NCBI RefSeq assembly: GCF_011947195.1
Contig: NZ_JAATVY010000029.1
Span: forward strand, 1-64,000
Length of the DNA stretch: 64,000 bases
Source: Planosporangium thailandense
GTDB taxonomy: Bacteria > Actinomycetota > Actinomycetes > Mycobacteriales > Micromonosporaceae
Direction of reading: 5' to 3'
The position numbers were made by a program, and so were the translations under genes. Numbering within the stretch: the first letter of the stretch is position 1; every line of letters begins with the position of its first letter. Below are positions 9,018 to 17,736 of the stretch, one piece after another. The notes beneath the pieces are model-generated. The model was not told where the DNA came from. It made no database searches and worked only from the letters and a program-made list of their open reading frames with translations.

Positions 9018-9069
9018 ATGATCCTGAAGGATTTGCCGTGCAGGAACACGGAAAATCCTTCAGGATCGT
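9018..9069. repeat. GATC-bounded hairpin between thrC and thrB
   Basis: Arms 9018-9040 and 9047-9069 pair over 23 positions with two mismatches around a 6-base loop (caggaa). The outer part reads ATGATCCTGAAGGATT and the inner part ends CCGTG/CACGG. Size, GATC boundaries and the trailing GTGGGG match the other intergenic hairpins at 30072, 32972, 42475 and 62436, so it may be a REP-like unit as well as a terminator or attenuator. Confidence 0.7.
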
Positions 9070-9147
9070 GGGGGATGGCGGGGCTGCGCCGCGCCGGTGT
9101 ACCCGCGGTGAGCGGTGTTGTCGGAGCGGTTGCCTAGCATGTGCGGC

Positions 9148-10098
9148 ATGGCGTTGCTGAGCGACCCGGTATGGGTCAGGGTGCCCGCGACCAGCGCGAA
9201 TCTGGGGCCCGGCTTCGACGCGCTGGGGCTTGCGCTCGGGCGCTACGACGAGGTGACGGCCCGCGTGACCGCGGGCGGTGTCAGCGTGGAGGTGACCGGC
9301 GAGGGCGCTGGGCACCTGCCGACCGACGACAGCCACCTGGTGGTGCGTTCGATGATGGCCGTGTTCGACGAGCTGGGAGAGCGGCCGGCCGGGCTGGAGC
9401 TGCACTGCCTCAACCGCATTCCGCAGGCGCGCGGGCTCGGGTCGTCCTCGGCGGCCATCGTGGCGGGAATACTCGCCGCTCGGGCGCTTGTTGTGGATGG
9501 TGCAGCGCGGATGCCGGACGAGGCGGTGCTACGGTTCGCCGCCCGGCTGGAGGGTCATCCCGACAACGTCGCGCCCTGTCTGCTCGGCGGATTCACCATC
9601 GCCTGGACGCAGGACGACGGGGCGCGTGCGGTCCGTGAGGACCCGGCACCCGGGGTTCGTGCCGTGGTGTTCGTGCCGTCGGAGCAGGGCCTGACCGAGG
9701 TCGCTCGCGCGGCCCTGCCGGCCACCGTTCCGCACGCCGACGCGGCGTTCAACGCCGGCCGTTCGGCACTGTTGGTCCAAGCCCTGACCAGGTCGCCTGA
9801 GCTGCTTTTTCCCGCTACCGAAGACCGTCTGCACCAGCCGTACCGCGCGAGCGGGGCGCCGGCCAGTGCGGCCCTCGTGGCGCAGCTGCGCGCCGACGGC
9901 ATCGCCGCCGTGGTGAGTGGCGCGGGACCGACGGTGCTCGCCTTCGTGCCCGACGGCTGGACACCGCCGCAGCTCGCCGATTGGCAGGTGTGGCCCCTTG
10001 ACCTCGATACGAGGGGGGCGACAGTGACGATCGGCACGAGATCGGGTACTGTGGAACACGCCGAGCGGGACCCTGTTGCCGCAGGTTGGGCGGGTTGA
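9148..10098 (+). CDS. thrB: Homoserine kinase
   Basis: ThrB phosphorylates homoserine for threonine synthase. This GHMP-family kinase has the N-terminal VRVPATSANLGPGFDALGLA and the ATP-binding motif PQARGLGSSSAAI near residues 91-105. The C-terminal GHMP motif reads AAVVSGAGPTVLAF. I chose the ATG at 9148 (MALLSDP) because relatives start just before the PATSANLG strand. The ATG at 9139 and a TTG at 9115 are alternatives and no ribosome site is strong. It sits alone behind the hairpin at 9018-9069. Confidence 0.94.
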   Translation: MALLSDPVWVRVPATSANLGPGFDALGLALGRYDEVTARVTAGGVSVEVTGEGAGHLPTDDSHLVVRSMMAVFDELGERPAGLELHCLNRIPQARGLGSSSAAIVAGILAARALVVDGAARMPDEAVLRFAARLEGHPDNVAPCLLGGFTIAWTQDDGARAVREDPAPGVRAVVFVPSEQGLTEVARAALPATVPHADAAFNAGRSALLVQALTRSPELLFPATEDRLHQPYRASGAPASAALVAQLRADGIAAVVSGAGPTVLAFVPDGWTPPQLADWQVWPLDLDTRGATVTIGTRSGTVEHAERDPVAAGWAG

Positions 10099-10377
10099 CT
10101 ACGCTACCGGGGTAGCAGCCGTTTCAAGTGCGGCGATCTTGAGCGGGACGGCGTACCGCACATTCACCCGTGGCACCCCTTGCTGAAGCCTCGGCCGCCA
10201 ACCGCAGCTTGTACAGATCGCTTGCGTTGGGCGGGGCCTGACCGCACCGGTGGCCCGGTCTCCGCACGGCTGCAAAGACTCCCGTAACGCCTATGCGAAG
10301 CGGGTGTATCCGCGGACCGTTCCGGCCGTTGTATCTCGACCCGGACAGTCCCCGGCCTTATCGAGGGAAGGAATCCA
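10099..10377 (+). promoter_or_regulatory. Long leader region of rho
   Basis: About 280 bases without a gene separate thrB from rho. A TTGACT hexamer at about 10095 and an adjacent small hairpin (gctacc/ggtagc) lie at its start. The strong ribosome site GAGGGAAGGA sits at its end, five to seven bases before a TTG start. Long untranslated leaders are typical of rho genes, which are commonly autoregulated by premature termination. I infer that here from length only. Confidence 0.4.
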
Positions 10378-12492
10378 TTGAGCGACACTACCGACGTGAC
10401 GTCGGACGTCTCTGGCGACCGTTCGTCGGTCGTGGCCGAGACCGCTGAGCGCGCGACCGCGCCTCGCCGTCGACGCACCGGCAGCGGACTGTCCGCGATG
10501 CTGCTGCCCGAGTTGCAGAACCTGGCCTCGTCGCTCGGCATATCCGGTATCGCGCGCATGCGTAAGAGCGAGCTGGTTGCCGCCATTCAGGAAAAGCAGA
10601 GCGGTGACGCGCGGACGTCCGGCGTCCGTGGCGAGGTCGCCGCTCGCGCGGAAGCACCCCGTGCCGCCGTGCGTGCCGAGGTGCGCGCCGACGAGTCGGG
10701 CGACACCGCCGAGCGCGCGCCGCGCCGGGCGACCCGGCCGGCGGGACCGCCCGAGTCGCGCGCGGTCAGCGAGAACACCGTCGAGCGGGCCGACACGGGC
10801 GCCCGCGTCGAGACCACCGAGCGCACCGACCTCACCGAGCGCCGCGAGGACGCCGGCGAGCGCCCGGAGCGCGCCAACCGCAGAGAGCGCACCGACCGGG
10901 CCGAGCGGCCCGACCGCGGCGAGCGCACCGAGCGGTCCGACCGCGGCGAGCGCGGCGAGCGCACCGACCGCGGCGAGCGCACCGACCGGGGTGAGCGGGC
11001 CGACCGGGGTGAGCGGGCCGAGCGGTCCGACCGTGGTGAGCGTGCCGACCGGGGTGAGCGGGCCGAGCGGGCCGAGCGTGCCGACCGCGGCGAGCGCGGT
11101 GAGCGCACCGACCGCGGTGAGCGGTCCGAGAGCGGCGAGCGCGCCGAGCGGGGCGATCGCGGCGGGCGCAACGGGCGTACCGACGACCGGGGTGGCCGGG
11201 GCGACGGCAACGTCCGCACCGACAACCGCAACGACGCCCGTTCCGACGAGGACGACGACGAGGGCGGCGGCCGGCGCGGCCGGCGTAGCCGCTTCCGTGA
11301 CCGGCGGCGTGGCCGTGGCGAGCGCGGCGGTGAGGGCGGCGAGCCGCAGACCAGCGAGGACGACGTTCTCGTACCGGTCGCCGGCATCCTCGACGTGCTC
11401 GAAAACTACGGCTTCATCCGTACCACCGGCTACCTGGCCGGCCCCAACGATGTCTACGTCTCGATGTCGCAGGTCAAGAAGTACGGCCTGCGGCGCGGTG
11501 ACGCGGTCACCGGCGCGGTCCGCCAGGCCCGCGACGGTGAGCAGCGCCGGGACAAGTACAACCCGCTGGTCCGGCTGGACACGATCAACGGGATGGAGCC
11601 CGAGGAGGCGCGCCGTCGGCCGGAGTTCTACAAGCTGACGCCGCTGTACCCGCAGGAGCGGCTGCGGCTGGAGACCGAGCCGCAGATCCTGACGACGCGG
11701 GTCATCGATCTGGTGATGCCGATCGGCAAGGGGCAGCGGGCGCTGGTCGTCTCGCCGCCGAAGGCCGGTAAGACGATGGTGCTGCAGTCGATCGCGAACG
11801 CGATCACCCGCAACAACCCGGAGTGCCACCTGATGGTGGTGCTGGTCGACGAGCGTCCCGAAGAGGTCACCGACATGCAGCGGTCGGTGAAGGGCGAGGT
11901 CATCGCCTCGACGTTCGACCGGCCGCCGGGCGACCACACCATGGTCGCCGAGCTGGCGATCGAGCGGGCCAAGCGCCTCGTCGAGCTGGGCCACGACGTG
12001 ATCGTGCTGCTCGACTCGATCACCCGGCTGGGTCGGGCGTACAACCTCGAAGCCAAGGTCAGCGGCCGGATCCTGTCCGGTGGTATCGACTCGACGGCGC
12101 TGTACCCGCCGAAGCGGTTCCTCGGCGCGGCCCGCAACATCGAGAACGGCGGCTCGCTGACGATCATCGCCACCGCGCTGGTCGAGACCGGTTCCATGAT
12201 GGACACGGTCATCTTCGAGGAGTTCAAGGGCACGGGTAACGCCGAGCTCAAGCTCGACCGCAAGATCGCTGACAAGCGGGTCTTCCCGGCGATCGACATC
12301 GACGCGTCCGGTACCCGTAAGGAAGAGATCCTGATGGCGCCGGAAGAGCTCGTGATCGTGCACAAACTGCGCAAGGTGCTCCACGCGCTCGACTCGCAGC
12401 AGGCGCTCGACCTGCTGTTGGACCGGCTCAAGAAGACCCGGACCAACATCGAGTTCCTGATGCAGATCGCCCAGTCCACGCCGGGCGAGTAG
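10378..12492 (+). CDS. rho: Transcription termination factor Rho, with long Arg/Asp/Glu/Gly-rich insertion
   Basis: Rho is the hexameric RNA helicase that ends transcription. The 704-residue protein starts at a TTG (10378) with ribosome site GGGAAGGA. It opens with a Rho N domain (about residues 40-80, LLPELQNLASSLGISG). About 230 charged, low-complexity residues follow, rich in RGER and TDRGER units (DNA 10900-11180). The RNA-binding cold-shock domain starts near VAGILDVLENYGFIRTTGYL. The ATPase core has Walker A PPKAGKTM near residue 460, Walker B VIVLLDSITRLGRAYN, and the Q/R-loop region. High-GC actinomycete Rhos carry such insertions, which are known to add RNA contacts; the repeats here are unusually regular. 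A strong hairpin follows at 12507. Confidence 0.97.
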   Translation: MSDTTDVTSDVSGDRSSVVAETAERATAPRRRRTGSGLSAMLLPELQNLASSLGISGIARMRKSELVAAIQEKQSGDARTSGVRGEVAARAEAPRAAVRAEVRADESGDTAERAPRRATRPAGPPESRAVSENTVERADTGARVETTERTDLTERREDAGERPERANRRERTDRAERPDRGERTERSDRGERGERTDRGERTDRGERADRGERAERSDRGERADRGERAERAERADRGERGERTDRGERSESGERAERGDRGGRNGRTDDRGGRGDGNVRTDNRNDARSDEDDDEGGGRRGRRSRFRDRRRGRGERGGEGGEPQTSEDDVLVPVAGILDVLENYGFIRTTGYLAGPNDVYVSMSQVKKYGLRRGDAVTGAVRQARDGEQRRDKYNPLVRLDTINGMEPEEARRRPEFYKLTPLYPQERLRLETEPQILTTRVIDLVMPIGKGQRALVVSPPKAGKTMVLQSIANAITRNNPECHLMVVLVDERPEEVTDMQRSVKGEVIASTFDRPPGDHTMVAELAIERAKRLVELGHDVIVLLDSITRLGRAYNLEAKVSGRILSGGIDSTALYPPKRFLGAARNIENGGSLTIIATALVETGSMMDTVIFEEFKGTGNAELKLDRKIADKRVFPAIDIDASGTRKEEILMAPEELVIVHKLRKVLHALDSQQALDLLLDRLKKTRTNIEFLMQIAQSTPGE
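10900..11175 (+). repeat. Imperfect 9-18 base repeats coding RGER-type units inside rho
   Basis: The DNA is a run of gagcg(g/c) plus accgaccgcggc-like units, encoding strings such as ERTDRGERTDRGERADRGER. Units differ mainly at third positions and by Thr/Ala/Ser exchange before Asp, as expected from repeated slippage followed by drift. Copy number should vary between close strains. Confidence 0.8.
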
Positions 12493-12506
12493 CGGCACCT
12501 ACCCGT

Positions 12507-12540
12507 CGGAGGCGGCCGGGCGACGACCCGGCCGCCTCCG
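12507..12540 (+). terminator. rho terminator
   Basis: A perfect 14-bp stem (12507-12520 with 12527-12540) and a 6-base loop lie 14 bases after the rho stop. Confidence 0.85.
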
Positions 12541-12753
12541 CGCGGGAATGCCGGGGTCAGCCCCGGCGTTATCTGGAGATGGTGTGCTCAAGCGGGTAGG
12601 GCCGACCGCAGGGTCGCAGCCGGCATGGCACACTGGTACGTCGGCCAGGTACCGGTTCACGCCCGATCCGCCACCGGCGGTGGCAAAGGCAGCATCGCCC
12701 AGGCGGTGGTGTTGACGGCGACCCGGCGACCACTCACGGAAGGACCACCTGCT

Positions 12754-12981
12754 TTGAAGCCCAACGCTCACCCGCAGTACGACGTGACCCAGGTCACCTG
12801 CTCCTGCGGCAACACCTTCACGACCCGCAGCACCGCCAAGAACGGGCAGATCCACGTGGAGACGTGCAACGTGTGCCACCCGTTCTACACCGGCAAGCAG
12901 CGCGTGCTCGACACCGCTGGCCGGGTCGCGAAGTTCCAGCAGAAGTACGCCAAGGTTCAGGCCAAGAAGGCCGGCAAGTAG
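12754..12981 (+). CDS. rpmE: 50S ribosomal protein L31 (zinc-binding form)
   Basis: L31 bridges the large and small ribosomal subunits. The frame from TTG 12754 gives 75 residues starting [10 protein letters not shown]. The ribosome site is GGAAGGA about ten bases upstream. Cys16 and Cys18 (CSC) with Cys38 and Cys41 (CNVC) make the C+ zinc site, so this is the zinc-dependent paralogue that is usually replaced by a C- form when Zur is derepressed. The longer upstream extension in the same frame lacks L31 similarity. Hairpins lie on both sides, so rpmE is a separate unit between rho and prfA. Confidence 0.95.
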   Translation: MKPNAHPQYDVTQVTCSCGNTFTTRSTAKNGQIHVETCNVCHPFYTGKQRVLDTAGRVAKFQQKYAKVQAKKAGK

Positions 12982-12988
12982 CTGCGCT

Positions 12989-13040
12989 GACGGCGCCCGT
13001 ACCGCGCTGCCCCTCATCGGGGCCGCGGGCGGGCGCCGTC
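12989..13040 (+). terminator. rpmE terminator
   Basis: Inverted repeat gacggcgcccg (12989-12999) / cgggcgccgtc (13030-13040), a perfect 11-bp stem, encloses a 30-base loop that itself contains a small cccc/gggg hairpin. It begins eight bases after the rpmE stop. Confidence 0.7.
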
Positions 13041-13084
13041 TTCGTATCCGCACGTGTCCGGGCCGGTCCACAGATAGGAAGACG

Positions 13085-14173
13085 ATGAACAGCGAGCGCC
13101 TGGAGTCCCTCCTCGCCGAGTTCGCCGAGCTGGAGCAGCGCCTTGCCGACCCGGCCATCCACGCCGACCAGAACGCGGCCCGCAAGGTCGGTCGCAGGTA
13201 CGCCGAGCTGACGCCGATCGCCAAGACGGCGACCGAGCTGAGCCAGGCCCGCGCCGATCTCGACGCCGCCCGGGAGCTGGCCGACGCCGACCCCGACTTC
13301 GCCGCCGAGGCGGCCGAGATCGAAGCGCGGCTGCCGGAGCTGGAGGAGCGGCTCGCCGAGCTGCTCATGCCGCGCGACCCCAGCGACGCCAAGGACGTGA
13401 TCCTGGAGATCAAGGCCGGTGAGGGTGGCGAGGAGTCGGCGCTGTTCGCCGGCGACCTGCTGCGGATGTACCTGCGGTACGCCGAGCGGCGCGGCTGGGT
13501 CACCGAGGTGCTCGACTCGCAGGAGTCCGACCTCGGCGGGTACAAGGACGTCGCGGTAGCGATCAAGACGCGCGGGGTGCCCGACGGCGGCTACGGCGTC
13601 TGGTCCCGGCTGAAGTGGGAGGGCGGCGTCCACCGCGTCCAGCGGGTGCCCGTCACCGAGTCGCAGGGGCGCATCCACACCAGCGCCGCCGGTGTGCTGG
13701 TCACGCCGGAGGCCGAGGAGACCGAGGTCGAGATCGACCAGAACGACCTGCGGATCGACGTGTTCCGCTCGTCGGGCCCCGGCGGCCAGAGCGTCAACAC
13801 GACCGACTCGGCCGTACGGATCACCCACCTCCCGACCGGGATCGTCGTCTCCTGCCAGAACGAGCGGTCGCAGCTGCAGAACAAGGACCGCGCGATGCGG
13901 ATGCTGCGCGCCAAGTTGGCCCAGGTGGCGGAGGAGCAGGCCGCCGCGGCGGCGTCCGACGCGCGCAAGGCCCAGGTGCGCACCGTCGACCGGTCCGAGC
14001 GGATCCGCACGTACAACTTCCCGCAGAACCGGATTACCGACCACCGGATCGGGTACACCGCGTACAACCTGGACCTGGCGCTCGCCGGCGACCTCGACGG
14101 TGTTCTCGATGCGTTGACCGAGGCCGAGCGGCAGGCCCGTCTTGCGGGAGAAACCCAGCTGGTGCGCAAGTAG
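13085..14173 (+). CDS. prfA: Peptide chain release factor 1
   Basis: RF1 reads UAA and UAG stop codons and releases the finished peptide. The 362-residue length is typical. The GGQ tripeptide lies at residues 233-235 in [17 protein letters not shown], and its Gln is the substrate that the downstream prmC product methylates. The codon-recognition region lies before it, and the N-terminal 100 residues are coiled helix. The start is the ATG at 13085 after GGAAGACG. An 80-residue gene and the opposing GGDEF gene separate it from prmC; in many actinomycetes the two are adjacent. Confidence 0.97.
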   Translation: MNSERLESLLAEFAELEQRLADPAIHADQNAARKVGRRYAELTPIAKTATELSQARADLDAARELADADPDFAAEAAEIEARLPELEERLAELLMPRDPSDAKDVILEIKAGEGGEESALFAGDLLRMYLRYAERRGWVTEVLDSQESDLGGYKDVAVAIKTRGVPDGGYGVWSRLKWEGGVHRVQRVPVTESQGRIHTSAAGVLVTPEAEETEVEIDQNDLRIDVFRSSGPGGQSVNTTDSAVRITHLPTGIVVSCQNERSQLQNKDRAMRMLRAKLAQVAEEQAAAAASDARKAQVRTVDRSERIRTYNFPQNRITDHRIGYTAYNLDLALAGDLDGVLDALTEAERQARLAGETQLVRK

Positions 14174-14308
14174 ATCTTGCACAAAGCGGTGACGGTCATC
14201 GCCGCTGTCGATTGATGTCACCGTCACACTCCTGAAACTGGTATCGGGCAACATTGTGTCCGGTACGGTTTGATAGGCATCAGAATCCGCCAGGGGGAAA
14301 CCGCAGTC

Positions 14309-14551
14309 ATGTCTTCGCCGTTGCGAACCGCGCCAGTCGATATCACTGCCGCCCCGCGTGCCGTCATCAGCGCCACCGCCGGCCTGCTCTACAAGGTCGG
14401 CCGCTCCGTGCTCGGCGAGAGCCGGGTCCCGACGGCACAGGCCAACGCCTGGGAGGCCGTCTGCGCCGACCGCCAGCGGGCGCAGTCCCGGGCTGAGCTG
14501 GAGCGCTGGCTCGCCAGCGACCGACAGCGCCGCACCACGCCGGTTCGGTAA
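14309..14551 (+). CDS. Small hypothetical protein, 80 residues
   Basis: An ATG at 14309 preceded by AGGGGGAAA (about eight bases) opens an 80-residue frame with strong GC third-position bias. The first half contains ITAAPRAVISATAGLLYKVGRSVLG, mildly amphipathic. The second half is charged and helical (WEAVCADRQRAQSRAELERWLASDRQRR). An upstream TTG extension (14270) has no ribosome site and is rejected. A strong bidirectional hairpin follows at 14571. I do not recognise the family. The good ribosome site and its own terminator support a real gene. Confidence 0.65.
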   Translation: MSSPLRTAPVDITAAPRAVISATAGLLYKVGRSVLGESRVPTAQANAWEAVCADRQRAQSRAELERWLASDRQRRTTPVR

Positions 14552-14570
14552 GAACCGGACATTCACGTAC

Positions 14571-14602
14571 TGACGGGCAGCCGGAGCACCGGCTGCCCGT
14601 CA
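14571..14602. terminator. Bidirectional terminator between small ORF and GGDEF gene
   Basis: A perfect 14-bp stem (14571-14584 with 14589-14602), tgacgggcagccgg, with a 4-base loop sits between two convergent genes ending at 14551 and 14619. Confidence 0.85.
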
Positions 14603-14618
14603 TCGTATGTGCGCCCCC

Positions 14619-16187
14619 TCAGCAGGCGCGCGGCATCTCCTTCGCCTTGAGCATCTCGTGGTCGGCCGCCACGAACGCCTCGGCCACCGTGGTGATCGGA
14701 CCCTCCTCGGAGATTCCGGCCCAGCCGATCGTCACGCTCACCGGCGTACCGGGCACGAGCGACTCCCAGTCCTCGCAGGACACCGCGGTGACGATCCGGC
14801 GGGCGATCTCGCTGGCCTCCTCCTGCGACGTCGTCGCCAGCACCACCACGAACTCGTCACCGCCGTAGCGGGCCACAAAGTCGTCGCGGCGCATCACCCG
14901 GCTCAGGACCGCCGCCACCCGCTGCAGCACCAGGTCGCCGGACAGGTGCCCGTGCACCGTGTTCACGGCCTTGAAACCGTCCAGATCGCACACGCCGAGC
15001 ACGAGGGACTCGCCCTTGGCCATGAGCTGGTTCACGTAGTGCTCCAGCGCCCAGCGGTTGGGCAGCCCGGTCAGCGGGTCGGTGCTCGCGGCGCCCGCGT
15101 ACCAGTCCGCGCGGCGGCGCAGCTCGTCATGGTCGACCCTGGCGGCCATACCCTCGACGAACAGGTCGCGCAGCTTCTCGTTGGACGCGCCCGCGATCCG
15201 GCACGCCTGCCGGTCGGCGTCGTACGCGGCGGCGAGGTCGCCGGCGGCCACGTACGCCAGCGCGCGCAGCCGGTGCCCCTCCGCCGCGCCCAGCGTCTCA
15301 TCGGCGACCTCCGCCGTCTCCAGCCGGGCGAGGGCCTCGATCGGCCGGTGCTCGGCGATGGCCAGGCACACGGCGCCCAGCACCGCGAGGTCGTGGGCGG
15401 TGCCGGAGTCGTCGGCGGCCTGCAGCAGCGGCCGGGGATCCGAGTCGAGCATCGGCCCGTGACGGCCGAGCGCGGCCAACCGGGCGATCGCGTACCCGTA
15501 CGCCCGGAGGCTGACCGGCCGCAGCAGCCCGAGCTCGCCGCCCAGCCGGCGCAGGCGAAGGTCCTGCACGACGTCGCGCAGGATGCGCGAGCAGCCCTCG
15601 GTGTCGCCGAACTGGTCCAGGGAGACCGCGTGCCGGACCCGGATGTCGGGGGCGGCGAAGAACCCGGGCGGCATGCCGAGCCCGGCGCCGATGGTGCGGG
15701 CGCGGGCGAGCGCGCCGAGAGCGTGGCCGTGGAAGCCCGCGTACGAGTAGGCCAGGGCGAGGTCGTGCCAGGCGCGGACGATCCCGGCGTCGGTCAGTTC
15801 GACGGCGTTGAGCGTGCGGGCCGACAGCACCAGGTGCCACACGCACGTCTCCAGCGAGCCGCTGTGCAGGCCGACCAGGGCGGCGAAGGCGTGCAGCAGC
15901 CCGACCCGAGCCGGCTCCGGGTAGGCGCGGGCGGCCTCGAACGCGGCGTCCATCGTCGCGCTGTACTCGTCGCCGCGCCGCAGGTTGATCAGCACGACGA
16001 GCTGCTCGGCCAGCGCGTCCGCCAGGTCGGGGCCGGTGGACGTCGCGAGAATCGGCTGGAGGATCCCGCCCGCCTCGGCGCATCTGCCGGCGAGCAGAAG
16101 ATTGCGGACGTGTTCGAGCTCAGCGGCGCTCCCGACGCCAACGGCCACCCGTGGACCCCCCATCGCGTGTACGCAACGGTGCCCCAT
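14619..16187 (-). CDS. Diguanylate cyclase with helical-repeat N-terminus
   Basis: The last 170 of 522 residues form a GGDEF domain: DPLTGLPNRWALEHYV, then LGVCDLDGFKAVN, then the active-site loop RYGGDEFVVV near residue 440. The loop is intact, so the enzyme should make cyclic di-GMP from GTP. An RxxD product-inhibition site (RRDD) lies exactly five residues before GGDEF. The first 340 residues are Ala/Leu-rich helices with TPR-like spacing. No TM helix or known sensor is evident, so it looks cytoplasmic with input through protein contacts. Cyclic di-GMP controls development through BldD in streptomycetes, so a similar role here is plausible but inferred. The start is ATG 16187; ATG 16163 is an alternative. 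Confidence 0.88.
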   Translation of the reverse strand: MGHRCVHAMGGPRVAVGVGSAAELEHVRNLLLAGRCAEAGGILQPILATSTGPDLADALAEQLVVLINLRRGDEYSATMDAAFEAARAYPEPARVGLLHAFAALVGLHSGSLETCVWHLVLSARTLNAVELTDAGIVRAWHDLALAYSYAGFHGHALGALARARTIGAGLGMPPGFFAAPDIRVRHAVSLDQFGDTEGCSRILRDVVQDLRLRRLGGELGLLRPVSLRAYGYAIARLAALGRHGPMLDSDPRPLLQAADDSGTAHDLAVLGAVCLAIAEHRPIEALARLETAEVADETLGAAEGHRLRALAYVAAGDLAAAYDADRQACRIAGASNEKLRDLFVEGMAARVDHDELRRRADWYAGAASTDPLTGLPNRWALEHYVNQLMAKGESLVLGVCDLDGFKAVNTVHGHLSGDLVLQRVAAVLSRVMRRDDFVARYGGDEFVVVLATTSQEEASEIARRIVTAVSCEDWESLVPGTPVSVTIGWAGISEEGPITTVAEAFVAADHEMLKAKEMPRAC

Positions 16188-16217
16188 GATTATGGGGTGT
16201 CCCCGGCCCCTGACGAC

Positions 16218-17090
16218 ATGGAAGCAGAGCAGCCGATCGATTCATCGCGGGCGATCCGTGAAGCGGTGGCCGTTTTGTCGGCGGCGGGCGTACCCTCGCC
16301 GCGCGTCGACGCCGAGATCCTGACCGCCCACGTGCTCGGCGTGCCCCGGTCGAAGCTGCTCCTCGCGCCGGCTCTTGATCCGGCGCGGGCGGGGCGGCTG
16401 CGCGAGCTTGTCGCCGACCGCGCCCGGCGGGTACCGCTGCAGCACCTCACCGGCGTCGCACCGTTCCACCACGTCGACGTGGCGGTGGGGCCCGGGGTGT
16501 TCGTCCCGCGCCCCGAGACCGAACTGCTGGTCGAGTGGGGGCTGAGCGTGTTCGACCGCGAGGTCGTCGTCGACCTGTGCAGCGGCTCGGGGGCGATCGC
16601 CCTCGCGGTCGCCGCGGCGCGGCCCGCCGCGCGGGTGTACGCCGTCGAGCGCGACGCCGCTGCGCTGGAGTGGCTGCGCCGCAACGCCGAAAGCACCTCG
16701 GTACGCGTCGTGGCGGGCGATGTCACCGACCCCGACCTGCTCGCCGACCTGGACGGCGCCGTCGACCTGGTGCTGTGCAACCCGCCGTACGTGCCCGCCG
16801 GCACCCCGGTACCCGACGAGGTGGCCCGCTTCGACCCGTACCCGGCGGTTTTTTCGGGTCCGGACGGCCTGGACCTGATCCGAGAGCTGGTGCCCCGGGT
16901 CGCCCGGCTGCTGCGACCCGGCGGCTGGTTCGGGGTGGAGCACGACGACACCCACGGCGCAGCCGTGCCCGCGCTGCTGCGCGCCGACGGCCGCTTCGAC
17001 GAGGTCAGCGACCACCGCGACCTGGCGGGGCGGCCGAGGTTCGCCACCGCCCGACGGGCGAAGACGGCCGTGGCAGACTACTCGTCGTGA
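16218..17090 (+). CDS. prmC: Release factor glutamine methyltransferase
   Basis: PrmC (HemK) methylates the Gln of the GGQ motif in RF1 and RF2 using S-adenosylmethionine. The protein has the N-terminal helical domain (AGVPSPRVDAEILTAHVLG), the PRPETELLVEW region, the SAM loop VVDLCSGSGAIALAVA, and the substrate-binding NPPY in LVLCNPPYVP. The start is uncertain: ATG 16218 (MEAEQPID) or GTG 16197, neither with a clear ribosome site. It is divergent from the GGDEF gene by about 30 bases. Its TGA overlaps the ATG of tsaC (TGATG). Confidence 0.95.
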   Translation: MEAEQPIDSSRAIREAVAVLSAAGVPSPRVDAEILTAHVLGVPRSKLLLAPALDPARAGRLRELVADRARRVPLQHLTGVAPFHHVDVAVGPGVFVPRPETELLVEWGLSVFDREVVVDLCSGSGAIALAVAAARPAARVYAVERDAAALEWLRRNAESTSVRVVAGDVTDPDLLADLDGAVDLVLCNPPYVPAGTPVPDEVARFDPYPAVFSGPDGLDLIRELVPRVARLLRPGGWFGVEHDDTHGAAVPALLRADGRFDEVSDHRDLAGRPRFATARRAKTAVADYSS

Positions 17091-17731
17091 TGTTCTACGA
17101 CTGCTCGAAGCCCGAGGAGCGCGAGCGGGGGATCGCCGCCGCCATCGAGGCCGTCCAGCGCGGTGACCTGGTCGTCATGCCGACCGACACGGTGTACGGC
17201 ATCGGCGCCGACGCGTTCAAGACCTGGGCCGTGCGTTCGCTGCTCGACGCCAAGGGACGTGACAACGCCTCGCCGGTACTGGTCGGCTCGAAGCACACCC
17301 TCGACGGCCTCGTCTACACCCTGCCGTCGGCCGCCCGCGACCTGGTGGAGGCGTTCTGGCCGGGGGCGCTGACCATCGTCGTCGAGCACGCGCCCAGCCT
17401 GCAGTGGGACCTGGGCGCCGCCGGCACCGGGACGGTGGCGGTACGGATGCCGCTGCACCCCGTCGCGCTGGAGGTGCTGCGCCAGACCGGTCCGATGGCC
17501 GTGTCCAGCGCGAACAAGACCGGCCAGCCGCCCGCGATCACCGCCGAGGAGGCGCGCGAGCAGCTCGGGTACGCGGTGAGCGTCTACCTGGAGGCGGGGG
17601 AGTGCCCGGACCGGGTGCCGAGCACGATCGTCGACCTGACCTCGGACCGGCCCCGGGTGTTGCGCGCCGGCGCGATCCCGATCGAGAAGCTGCGCGAGGT
17701 CGTACCTGACATCGAGGACATCCAGCGCTGA
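17090..17731 (+). CDS. tsaC: Threonylcarbamoyl-AMP synthase (Sua5/YwlC/TsaC family)
   Basis: This enzyme makes threonylcarbamoyl-AMP from threonine, bicarbonate and ATP, the first step of the t6A37 modification on ANN-decoding tRNAs. The YrdC-type fold is clear: GDLVVMPTDTVYGIGADAF, then SPVLVGSKHTLDGL, FWPGALTIVVEH, and AVSSANKTGQPP. At 213 residues it is the short form without the Sua5 C-terminal domain. The ATG at 17090 overlaps the prmC stop; the frame runs on upstream into prmC, but that part is a shadow. The phosphatase gene follows after five bases. Confidence 0.94.
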   Translation: MFYDCSKPEERERGIAAAIEAVQRGDLVVMPTDTVYGIGADAFKTWAVRSLLDAKGRDNASPVLVGSKHTLDGLVYTLPSAARDLVEAFWPGALTIVVEHAPSLQWDLGAAGTGTVAVRMPLHPVALEVLRQTGPMAVSSANKTGQPPAITAEEAREQLGYAVSVYLEAGECPDRVPSTIVDLTSDRPRVLRAGAIPIEKLREVVPDIEDIQR

Positions 17732-17736
17732 CGCCG

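Noticed and set aside
10291-12498. 735-residue minus-strand frame opposite rho
   Set aside because: Shadow frame; its regular GALAAVGPLG repeats are just the complement of the RGER-coding repeats.
12625-12753. N-terminal extension of L31
   Set aside because: The extra residues match no L31; the strong ribosome site precedes the TTG at 12754.
14607-16196. Long plus-strand extension in frame with prmC
   Set aside because: It runs antisense through the GGDEF gene; the prmC domain begins only after about 16197.
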